DNA of 56,008 nucleotides from Phycisphaerales bacterium (GTDB lineage Bacteria > Planctomycetota > Phycisphaerae > Sedimentisphaerales > Anaerobacaceae): positions 2,547,871 to 2,603,878 of the forward strand of contig CP070675.1 in assembly GCA_020352215.1 (NCBI GenBank), read 5' to 3'. The notes below the pieces were generated by a model, which was not told the origin of the DNA, did not search any database, and saw only the letters and a program-made list of their open reading frames with translations. Position numbers and translations under genes: made by a program. Each line of letters begins with the position of its first letter. The stretch's first letter is position 1. This document shows positions 32,906-40,361 of this stretch, piece by piece.

Positions 32906-33949
32906 CGCGTCGGGTCAAAGCCTGTACTCTGGCAGTCCTTACAACACTCCAAATGTACAGCGAACCTGAAGTGACAAATGTTGACGTTTTTATTAAGTTT
33001 TTTTTCTGTGGCGGCGAAATATATGGGTGTTGGTGGACCGTGTAGCTGTGAGACTTGCCTTCGCTGGGGCCAAGGGCAAGCCCACTCAGGGGACTATGCC
33101 GCAAGAAAACGCCACTGCGGTCACGGCAGAGTCAATAGAAGTGCCCGCGAACGGGCACAGAGGCACGCAGCTTGGGGCGACGAAATTATCGCTTGTTGCG
33201 CCTAATGTGCCAAGGTCTCAGGCATCAGCTCAAATCCTGATATAGCCTGCCTCGTTATCTTGCTGCCCAAGGCCAAAAGGAGAGGGATATATACCCGGGA
33301 GCCGAGGATCCCGGTCGCAGGCCAATGGCGTCGGCACCAGCCAATTGGCGGTTGGCGAGGATCGGAACGAGCTTCTGAGAACCGGCCCGCGAGAGGCTCA
33401 GCACTTTGGGCTGCGGCATCATCCAGTCTGGGCTTCTACCTTCTCTCCTATCCCACACTGTCGTGGCAAAGACGACCTTCGTGAGAGGATCCCCAGCCAT
33501 AGACAAACGATGAAGGTCGCGTGGCGCAGCTGTGGCAAACAGCCTTCCAATTCGGTGGCTGGAGCACTCCATAACCTCGCTATCCCTCGGAGACTGTTTG
33601 GATTGTCGGGAGCCCGCTACCCAAGCGAGCAACTTACAAATTGCTCCCTTCTTCGCGCACAGCATTAGATATCGGGGACGCAGCCTGTCGGAAACGCATA
33701 GTGACAACAATCGTGTTTTCATTCTCCAAGCCCGTTGGGCTTGGCATGTGGGGAGTCGGCGACATTGGATCAGTTAGAAGAAATCCTTTGGTGGACTCAT
33801 GGTTTGCGCATATAATACCTCGACTGGATTATAGGCGGACGGTGAGGATGAATACAGCAGAGACGAGTTAGAAAATGGTGTCCCGGTGGAGTCCGGATAA
33901 TCATAGGCGGCAACTTGAATTGCAGTAAGTGTCTTATTGATAAGGACTT
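32906..33949. other. About 1 kb with no supported gene
   Basis: Several short frames cross each other, none with recognisable motifs or a ribosome binding site. The longest is a minus-strand frame at 33255-33722 with atypical composition. A T-rich run occurs at about 32984-33006. I could not identify a known RNA; a structured or degraded mobile sequence is possible. Confidence 0.4.
33915..33943 (+). promoter_or_regulatory. Candidate promoter of tRNA-Leu
   Basis: TTGAAT, a 17-base spacer and TGATAA, with the predicted start point at or next to the first tRNA base. Such a short leader is unusual, which lowers confidence. Confidence 0.3.
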
Positions 33950-34033
33950 GGCCGAGTGGCGGAATGGCAGACGCTGGGGACTTAAAATCCCCTGCCCGTT
34001 ATGGGCGTGTGGGTTCGACTCCCACCTCGGCTA
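33950..34033 (+). tRNA. tRNA-Leu (anticodon TAA)
   Basis: An 84-base class II tRNA. The acceptor stem GGCCGAG pairs with CTCGGCT through one G-T pair, and the discriminator is A. The D arm has GCGGAATGGCAGACGC. The anticodon stem GGGGA/TCCCC encloses loop CTTAAAA with TAA at 33983-33985, reading UUA. A long variable arm (GCCCGTTATGGGC) is present, as expected for leucine. The T arm is GTGGG TTCGACT CCCAC. CCA is not encoded. Confidence 0.95.
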
Positions 34034-34143
34034 TTATCCGTCGCGTCCTGAGCTCGATGGCATCACGTGATGGGCAAACAGGATTCGCACCGCCGGACGG
34101 CAGGAGTACGATTGAGGTGCGAACCATCGATTGGAGATGAGTA

Positions 34144-35475
34144 ATGGCGAACAAGAACCTTAAACTTGTCGACGTAGACAAACCCAACCTCTATCGGGAG
34201 ACTTTTCCATATGCGGAATTTCCCCGCGTGGTATTTGACAATCAGACGGTCAAGTACGATCTGCCGGACAAAATCTGGATAACCGACACCACGTTTCGTG
34301 ACGGTCAGCAAGCCAGGCCGCCCTACACGCCCGAGCAAATCCTGCGGGTATATGACTTGCTGCATGAAATAGACGGGGGAACCGGCCTGATTCGCCAATG
34401 TGAATTCTTCCTGTACTCGGAGCGAGACAGAGAGGCCGTGGAGTTGTGCAAGGAGCGAGGCTATGAATATCCTGAGATCACGGGGTGGATCAGGGCTGTA
34501 CCGACCGACTTCAAGCTTGTCTCGCAAATGGGGCTCGCAGAAACCGGCATTCTGACGTCGGCGAGCGATTATCACATATTCCTGAAGCTGCGAAAGACCC
34601 GCGCCCAGGCCTTGAATGCCTATCTTGACATCGCCAAGGCGGCATTGGACAGCGGCGTCATTCCACGGTGCCACTTTGAGGACATCACGAGGGCCGATTA
34701 CAGAGGCTTTGTCCTGCCTTTTGCCGCTGAATTGATGAAGCTTTCGAAACAATATGGCAAGCCGGTTAAGATTCGCCTTTGCGATACGCTTGGGTTCGGC
34801 GTGCCCTGGCCCGGCGTTGCCTTGCCGCGGAGCATTCCGAAGCTCGTCCACGGACTTCGCCAAGTCGGGGTCCCCGCCGGACAGCTTGAATGGCACGGTC
34901 ATAACGACTTTCACAAGGTCGAGGTCAGTGCTGCGACGGCATGGCTCCACGGCTGCAGCGCCGCCAACGCTGCGATATTCGGGTGCGGCGAGCGAACCGG
35001 CAACCCGCCTCTTGAGGCGCTGATTGTCGAACACGCCCAGCTAAGAGGAATGACCAAAGGCGTCAACTACGGAGCGATTACCGAGTTGGCCGAGTATGCC
35101 CACAAGGAGCTGGGCTTTGAGATTCCGCGCAATTACCCGCTGGTCGGAAAGGACTTCAATGTCACGCGTGCCGGCATTCATGCTGACGGGCTGCTGAAGA
35201 ACGAAGAAATCTACAACTGCTTTGATACGGGAAAGCTGCTCAACCGTCCTGTCGGCGTGGCCATTACCGACAAGACGGGAGCTGCGGGCATCAAGCACTG
35301 GGTGGAGGCCAGATACGAGATTCAGATCCCTAAGCACGACCCCCGCATAACCAAAGTCAAAGACAGGATCGATGCTGAATATGCTGCCGACCGAGTGTCG
35401 ATGATATCCGACGACGAGATGTTCGAGTGGGTTCGGGAGGCTTTTGAGGGCGATCTGCCGCCCCTGAGAAAGTAG
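34144..35475 (+). CDS. LeuA-family Claisen-type acyltransferase (possible Re-citrate synthase)
   Basis: A 443-aa DRE-TIM metallolyase. It has the N-terminal signature ITDTTFRDGQQ (D48, R52, D53), the metal-binding HGHND at 251-255, the FGCGERTGNPPLE loop and a C-terminal GKDFNVTRAGIHADGLLKNEE segment. The family condenses acetyl-CoA with a 2-oxoacid: 2-isopropylmalate, homocitrate, citramalate and Re-citrate synthases. This subtype, with EFFLYSERDREAVE and WIRAVPTDFKLVSQMGLAETG, lacks the LeuA regulatory domain and is often labelled 2-isopropylmalate synthase. From memory it is close to proteins proposed as Re-citrate synthases of anaerobes; the substrate is not settled by sequence. GGAG lies eight bases before the ATG. 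A HAD gene follows closely. Confidence 0.82.
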   Translation: MANKNLKLVDVDKPNLYRETFPYAEFPRVVFDNQTVKYDLPDKIWITDTTFRDGQQARPPYTPEQILRVYDLLHEIDGGTGLIRQCEFFLYSERDREAVELCKERGYEYPEITGWIRAVPTDFKLVSQMGLAETGILTSASDYHIFLKLRKTRAQALNAYLDIAKAALDSGVIPRCHFEDITRADYRGFVLPFAAELMKLSKQYGKPVKIRLCDTLGFGVPWPGVALPRSIPKLVHGLRQVGVPAGQLEWHGHNDFHKVEVSAATAWLHGCSAANAAIFGCGERTGNPPLEALIVEHAQLRGMTKGVNYGAITELAEYAHKELGFEIPRNYPLVGKDFNVTRAGIHADGLLKNEEIYNCFDTGKLLNRPVGVAITDKTGAAGIKHWVEARYEIQIPKHDPRITKVKDRIDAEYAADRVSMISDDEMFEWVREAFEGDLPPLRK

Positions 35476-35559
35476 GCGGGGCACAGAATGGAATCGGGTG
35501 CAGGTGGGAATCTTACCGCAGCTTCGCGTCCTTGCGCACCTTTGGGTGAGAGTCTGACT

Positions 35560-36318
35560 ATGCCGGACAGGAAAGTCAAGGCGGTACTGTTCGATCTCGG
35601 TGAGACATTGATTAACTTCGGCAAGGTGAGCACGACGCGGCTTTTCAGACAAGGCGCCAGGCTGTCCTACGATTTTCTCCGAGAACATGGCCAGCCGGTC
35701 GGCCACTTCGAATGGTACTGTTGGGCAAATCTTCTGCGCCTGCGCATACGATTGGCACTCTCCAATCTGACCGGCAAAGACGTCGACGCAATGGCACTAC
35801 TAAGGAAGGTTGGCACGAGGAAGGGCGTGAGGTTCAACCCGGAACAATGGCGACAGTTCGCATGGCTTTGGTATGAGCCTTTGAGCAAGGTTGCTACTGT
35901 CGAGCCAAAGACAAGCGAGACCCTGACCTCGCTGGCGAAGCTGGGGCTAAAGCTCGGCATCGTATCGAATACATTCGTTAGCGGCTGCTCTCTTGACAAA
36001 CACCTCAAGCAGTTAGGCATATTGGATTTCTTTTCCGTGAGAGTCTATTCACACGATTTTGACTTCCGCAAGCCAAGCGTTCAGATATTCAAAGTCGCTG
36101 CAGAGAAGATCGGCGAGGTGTTTGAGAATATACTTTATGTGGGGGATCGCGTTGATAAAGACATCAGGCCCGCAGTAAAAGCAGGCATGCAGGTCGTCCT
36201 AAAGGAGGCTTACACCAATGCCGGCAAGAAGACGCCCGACGGTGCCTGGAGAGTAGGTCACCTGGCGGAACTGCCGAGTCTTGTAGAAAACATCAACGCA
36301 AGGGTATCAGCGAACTGA
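35560..36318 (+). CDS. HAD-superfamily hydrolase
   Basis: A 252-aa protein. Motif I is AVLFDLGETL, with nucleophile D12; the usual second Asp position carries Gly-Glu, as in several phosphatase-like subfamilies. A helical cap follows (about 30-115). Motif II is GIVSNTF, motif III the Lys in DFRKPSVQIF, and motif IV is YVGDRVDKDI. The substrate is unknown. The frame is open from 35488, only 12 bases after the preceding acyltransferase gene; 35560 is preferred because the HAD core begins right after it. Co-transcription with the acyltransferase is likely. Confidence 0.82.
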   Translation: MPDRKVKAVLFDLGETLINFGKVSTTRLFRQGARLSYDFLREHGQPVGHFEWYCWANLLRLRIRLALSNLTGKDVDAMALLRKVGTRKGVRFNPEQWRQFAWLWYEPLSKVATVEPKTSETLTSLAKLGLKLGIVSNTFVSGCSLDKHLKQLGILDFFSVRVYSHDFDFRKPSVQIFKVAAEKIGEVFENILYVGDRVDKDIRPAVKAGMQVVLKEAYTNAGKKTPDGAWRVGHLAELPSLVENINARVSAN

Positions 36319-36442
36319 TCTGGCATCGCCTATCGGCAGCGCATCAACGGAAGCGAGCAAAGTCAGTCAGGTACGCCGGGCATCAGTTGGCTTGTTGGCG
36401 TCACTTTCCTACCCATCGCTGGTACGCACGATGAAGGCCAGC

Positions 36443-36844
36443 CTACTCCCGCTCAAGTGCAAAGTCTATGATCTCCTCAGTCTTCTTGTTGAGCACAAAA
36501 TGGCCTTTATATAAGCTCTTGCGTTGTGTCTTGTAGTTCGCCGCCGCAGCCTTTACGCTGTGGTGTTCGGGCCAGGTAAGATAGCGATACTTGCCCAAAG
36601 AGCCGGTGACTGCACCCCATGGGGCGCAATCACCTGCTCGTATGACGTCCCATGATGGTGCTGGACCGTATCCATCATCAGAGACCCTTGCTCCGCTTAT
36701 TGGTTGCCCGGTGCTCGCATCTGTTACTGCTCCTTTGATGACTTGCTCGGGCGGACCAGGTGGCTCACAGGAATTGACGGCCACAAGGCCCGCGATAGTG
36801 ACCGCACCAATAAGGATGAAAACTCTTCTATTCCAAGTGATCAT
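36443..36844 (-). CDS. Exported carboxypeptidase-regulatory-like domain protein
   Basis: A 133-aa protein with an N-terminal hydrophobic segment (VFILIGAVTIAGLVAVNSC) that may be a signal peptide or a weak lipobox. One carboxypeptidase-D regulatory-like beta-sandwich follows (VIKGAVTDASTGQPISGARVSDDG). It closely resembles the C-terminal domain of the neighbouring anti-sigma-like protein, sharing SDDGYGP, TWPE.H and the ending IDFALERE. It is therefore a freestanding paralogue next to the fused one, 38 bases downstream. AAGGAG lies 11 bases before the ATG. The function is unknown; such domains often mediate surface or protein binding. Confidence 0.75.
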   Translation of the reverse strand: MITWNRRVFILIGAVTIAGLVAVNSCEPPGPPEQVIKGAVTDASTGQPISGARVSDDGYGPAPSWDVIRAGDCAPWGAVTGSLGKYRYLTWPEHHSVKAAAANYKTQRKSLYKGHFVLNKKTEEIIDFALERE

Positions 36845-36881
36845 TTTTGGGCTCGCTCCTTACACCAGATAGAACAACATC

Positions 36882-38030
36882 CTACTCGCGTTCGAGAGCA
36901 AAGTCTATGACTTGCTCCGTCTGATTGGCTGTATGCAGGGCACCTGTTGCCAAAGCTTTGCGCTGAGGTTTGTAGCCGGGCGCCTGTGCTACTATTGTGT
37001 GTTCTTCCGGCCACGTGACATAGTGATACGCACCTTGCGCGTCAGTAGTCGCACCACGGTAGGGCTTGGGTCCGTAGCCGTCGTCCGAAACGCTCGCCCC
37101 ACTGATGGGTTCGCCGGTTGCTGCATCAGTTACGGTACCGGCTATGACAAAGTCCGGCTCTTCCTGGCCGGAGGTGGCCACCACATATCCTTCAGGAGGC
37201 TCGACACTAAAGAGCGATTCGTCCAGCTCAATATCATAAGCGATGTCACTTATGATGATGGTCTGCTTCTGCTCCTTCATACGTCGTTCCACCCATACCG
37301 GCAATCTGCTCTCAACATCGGCCCACACAGTGATATCTCCGTGGTGAGCGGGCCCCGCCATGTCGTAACCGACTGCCGTGACACCCTGGATTTGTCGCTC
37401 GCCCAAGAACTCCACCGACTCATCTTCCGTCTCCAACGCGTATTCGATGAGGGGCCTTATTGCGAGTAGCTGATTGAACCGATTGTACGGCGGGATCACG
37501 CCCGGAGGACTAACCTGCATCACCGAAGCATGCTTCTTGGCCGGCATCAGGATCATCACCGTACCCTCCTGGAAGTTGGCGACGAGCACCTCTCCTGCCG
37601 GCATATCCCAGCGCGTGCGATCCGGCCCGACAAATACAACCTCGACGGTCTGAAGCGGCTCGCTACTATCTACCCAATCGACGCCAATACTCGCGAGATC
37701 TACGGTCATCTTGAAGCTGCCGCTCTCGGCGGTCAAAAGGGGCCGAACAACATCAGCCACCGCTATGCTTGTGGCGTTCATTGAGCCGCCGAAATAATTC
37801 ATTGCAGCCGCTGCTGCAATGATTACCACCGCCGCAGCGCTTAGCTTGAATAGTCCGCTACTCATGATTGTTCTCCAAATATCTCCGCGTTCTGTTGTCC
37901 GTCTACTTGAGTACGCTCTTAGCCTCTGCTTCACCCGGTTCAAGTCCCGATCCGTGACCGCATCGCTCAGCTTAAAGCGTGAGATAGCCTCAAAGCACTG
38001 CTTGATTCTTTCTTCATCCATTCTTGACAT
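36882..38030 (-). CDS. Membrane anti-sigma-like protein with LolA-like and carboxypeptidase-regulatory domains
   Basis: A 382-aa protein. Residues 1-55 are a charged cytoplasmic segment (MDEERIKQCFEAISRFKLSD). A membrane helix spans about 60-79 (LFKLSAAAVVIIAAAAAMNYF). The exported part at about 85-285 is LolA/DUF2092-like (VEVVFVGPDRTRWDM, VTAVGYDMAGPAHHG, VWADVESRLPVWVERRM). Residues about 293-382 are a carboxypeptidase-D regulatory-like domain ending IDFALERE. It follows an ECF sigma gene by 4 bases, so it is the probable cognate anti-sigma, although no zinc motif or classical FecR domain is present. An in-frame ATG at 38021 is an alternative start. The reading frame is open upstream to 38189, but that part overlaps the sigma gene. 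Confidence 0.78.
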   Translation of the reverse strand: MSRMDEERIKQCFEAISRFKLSDAVTDRDLNRVKQRLRAYSSRRTTERGDIWRTIMSSGLFKLSAAAVVIIAAAAAMNYFGGSMNATSIAVADVVRPLLTAESGSFKMTVDLASIGVDWVDSSEPLQTVEVVFVGPDRTRWDMPAGEVLVANFQEGTVMILMPAKKHASVMQVSPPGVIPPYNRFNQLLAIRPLIEYALETEDESVEFLGERQIQGVTAVGYDMAGPAHHGDITVWADVESRLPVWVERRMKEQKQTIIISDIAYDIELDESLFSVEPPEGYVVATSGQEEPDFVIAGTVTDAATGEPISGASVSDDGYGPKPYRGATTDAQGAYHYVTWPEEHTIVAQAPGYKPQRKALATGALHTANQTEQVIDFALERE

Positions 38031-38034
38031 GGCA

Positions 38035-38556
38035 CTATTTTCTTGTACGGGCTCTGCCACCTTCGTCTGCCAACAACGATCGAAGGTGGGCCAAGGCCTT
38101 GGAACACAACGATCGGACATATTGAGGCTTCTTGCCCAACCGTCGGCCAATTTCCTCATACGGCTCCTGCTCGATGTAGCGCATAACAACTACATGACGG
38201 GCCAGGCTGCTCAATCGTGACGTGGCTTCGAGCACTCTTTGCAGCTCTTCTGCTTGAATCATCGTGTCTATGGAAGAGCCCGGATTCTCTGCAGGCAACC
38301 GGATCTCATCCAGCGAATGAGACTTGCGTCTCGAATTTCTGCGCCACGCGAACGCAAGATTTATCGCGGCTCGATAGGCGTACGCATAGGGATCCCTTGC
38401 CTTGTCGAATCCATCAGAGCGAGACAGCCTCATGAACAGTTCCTGCATGAGGTCGCCGACGACATCTTCAGAAAGCGTAAGGCGGGCCAGCAGGGCGTGT
38501 AAGCGCGCACCGGATGTATCCAATAGTTCTATCACTCTTTGCTGTCGCCGTTCCAC
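38035..38556 (-). CDS. ECF-family RNA polymerase sigma factor
   Basis: A 173-aa sigma factor. Region 2 includes LSEDVVGDLMQELFMRLSR and DPYAYAYRAAINLAFAWRR. Region 4 includes LSSLARHVVVMRYIEQEPYEEIGRRLG and the recognition helix KPQYVRSLCSKALAHLR. The start codon is GTG. It is followed four bases later by its probable anti-sigma gene. It lies downstream of the terminator at 38673-38697, so it forms a separate unit from the metallopeptidase operon. Confidence 0.9.
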   Translation of the reverse strand: MERRQQRVIELLDTSGARLHALLARLTLSEDVVGDLMQELFMRLSRSDGFDKARDPYAYAYRAAINLAFAWRRNSRRKSHSLDEIRLPAENPGSSIDTMIQAEELQRVLEATSRLSSLARHVVVMRYIEQEPYEEIGRRLGKKPQYVRSLCSKALAHLRSLLADEGGRARTRK

Positions 38557-38672
38557 AAACTCTTTCTACGTCGTATTCCTGTCGGCCTGCCCCGGCTTTC
38601 AACATTATAGATGAAAGAGAGCGACGCGGCGCACCTACTTTCCCTCAGGAAATCCGCCGCACGCGCATAAGA

Positions 38673-38697
38673 AAGCCGAGCCCAAAAAGCCCGGCTT
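38673..38697 (-). terminator. Rho-independent-like terminator after the M1-like gene
   Basis: A 9-bp stem with one G-U pair (AAGCCGAGC with GCCCGGCTT), U-rich loop and T-rich flank TTTCTT on the minus strand, about 48 bases after the M1-like stop codon. It separates the metallopeptidase operon from the next sigma factor gene. Confidence 0.65.
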
Positions 38698-38744
38698 GAG
38701 TTCTGCGAATTCAAATGCCGCCGGGAGTCAATCCTCCTGGCCCT

Positions 38745-40349
38745 TTATTCCATCGAGGCTTGGGCCAGAGCTGCTTCCGGGTCCAATCGTACGTCCTTCA
38801 GCGGTGATTTGCTTTTGAACTCCAGAACATTTACATGCAGCAACCTATCGGTAAACTTGCTCTGAGAGGTGCCATCCTCAAAATAGGCAACCACAGGTAC
38901 CGGCATCATCAAATCACCGAGGCATGTGACTTCTACTTGAGAGATATAGCGGTCCTCTCGCCTCTTGCCCTTCTTGGAGGAAATCTCATAGGAAAGGAAT
39001 CTGTTAGAATACACCCATTGGTCGAAGAACCATCCCAAATCCTGGCCGGTTTCATTCTCGCATACGGCTTTGAACTCATTAATCCCTAATCTTCGGCCGC
39101 CAAAGTCTTCCAAACAGTCCCGATAGATTTTCCCAAAGACCTTCTTTCCCAAAACGCAATCCAGTGCACTTATGACACTGAAACTTTTGCCGTGTCTGAC
39201 AACACTGTTGAAATCGAATATAATCTCAGAGCGTTGTTCTGGTGAAAGGGCTATCGTGGTATCAAGGCCGCTTTGCACACCCTTAATGTAACGATTCATT
39301 ATCTCTCGATGTTTATTCAGGCCTAGGCTTCGTGCGCGAGCATATTCCCTGTCAGCATAGATTCCCAAACCTATCATCAGCCAATCGAAGGCGTCATCCG
39401 GGTCCTCACTCAATACGTGCTCACCCCAGTATTCATGCCCGATTTCATGGGCGGTGATCCACTGCCAGTGAAGCTTTGGCTTGGAATCAAGTTGTTCCAT
39501 TCCATGCACTGCGACAATACTTGTTGCCACAGGGTAACCGCCCGCCGGCCGATTCATACCTGGAACGATTGACAGAACGGAATGAGGATAGAAGCCGAAG
39601 CGCCCACTGTAGAAGTTGATTACATCCACCGCGGTATCCAAGAGCAGCCGAGCACATTGTTCACCTTCTGGGGCAAACATGACCTGCACAAGCACGCCTT
39701 GTGTCATCGCCTTGATGACGTCGTGATTCCTGCCCAGAAATAGACAGAAAGAACGCGCATCCCTCGCATGATAATACCCTGATTCACTATCCAAGATGCC
39801 GGTCGTGGCCAGCGCATATCCTGGCGGCCTTTCAAACTTGACGTCAAAGTCATCATGCGTTTCGACGCCCCAACATAGACGGGGATACCAGTTTTTTATC
39901 GGAATCTTTTCGGCGCCCGCATATTCACTCAACGACATTCCAAACTCTATATGAAGTCCGGCATCACCTCCTGGATGAATGGGCTTAGGAAGCTCAACGA
40001 CAGTGACATTGGTACCTGACCCGTGCTTAGCGTCCGTCACAATTCTGACGTTTTGGCCTCTGCACGTGATCTCCATGTTTCCAAGTGAAATCCACTCTAT
40101 TTGCAGCGCACGAAACGACCCGTCTGTTGTATTCTCGAAATGAATACTCTCTGTTCCCTCCAGAAGTCCTTGGTTGGGATCGATTGAACATTGAATCGTA
40201 TAATGTGCTTTGGGCGGATTCTCGTGCGCCTTGCGTCCGGCATATTTGGTATCCTTCTGGGGCGATTCCCTCAAAGCGGCTGGTGTTTGTGGCGATGCAG
40301 TTGAAAGAATTACACCCAACATGAATATGCGTATGCACATTTTGCGCAC
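38745..40349 (-). CDS. Secreted M1-like protein lacking the third zinc ligand
   Basis: A 534-aa protein with a signal peptide (IRIFMLGVILSTASPQTPAA) and an M1-type N-terminal beta domain. The catalytic-type domain has HEIGH at 301-305. The third ligand of M1 enzymes is Glu in WLNEGF; here the matching segment is WLMIGLGIYADREY (323-336), so Glu is replaced by Ile, with two extra residues before it. The exopeptidase motif GAMEN is also absent, with PAGGYPVA in that region. The later FDQWVYSNRFLSYEI is M1-like. It may be inactive, or use another acid such as E335. The GTG start has AAAGGA eight bases upstream and lies 12 bases after the preceding gluzincin gene. Confidence 0.8.
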   Translation of the reverse strand: MRKMCIRIFMLGVILSTASPQTPAALRESPQKDTKYAGRKAHENPPKAHYTIQCSIDPNQGLLEGTESIHFENTTDGSFRALQIEWISLGNMEITCRGQNVRIVTDAKHGSGTNVTVVELPKPIHPGGDAGLHIEFGMSLSEYAGAEKIPIKNWYPRLCWGVETHDDFDVKFERPPGYALATTGILDSESGYYHARDARSFCLFLGRNHDVIKAMTQGVLVQVMFAPEGEQCARLLLDTAVDVINFYSGRFGFYPHSVLSIVPGMNRPAGGYPVATSIVAVHGMEQLDSKPKLHWQWITAHEIGHEYWGEHVLSEDPDDAFDWLMIGLGIYADREYARARSLGLNKHREIMNRYIKGVQSGLDTTIALSPEQRSEIIFDFNSVVRHGKSFSVISALDCVLGKKVFGKIYRDCLEDFGGRRLGINEFKAVCENETGQDLGWFFDQWVYSNRFLSYEISSKKGKRREDRYISQVEVTCLGDLMMPVPVVAYFEDGTSQSKFTDRLLHVNVLEFKSKSPLKDVRLDPEAALAQASME

Positions 40350-40361
40350 AGCCAGAATCCT

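Noticed and set aside
33255..33722. A 155-codon minus-strand frame
   Set aside because: No motif, no ribosome binding site and odd composition; competing frames on the other strand are equally open.
34063..35034. A 323-codon minus-strand frame
   Set aside because: Antisense to the LeuA-family gene; no family features.
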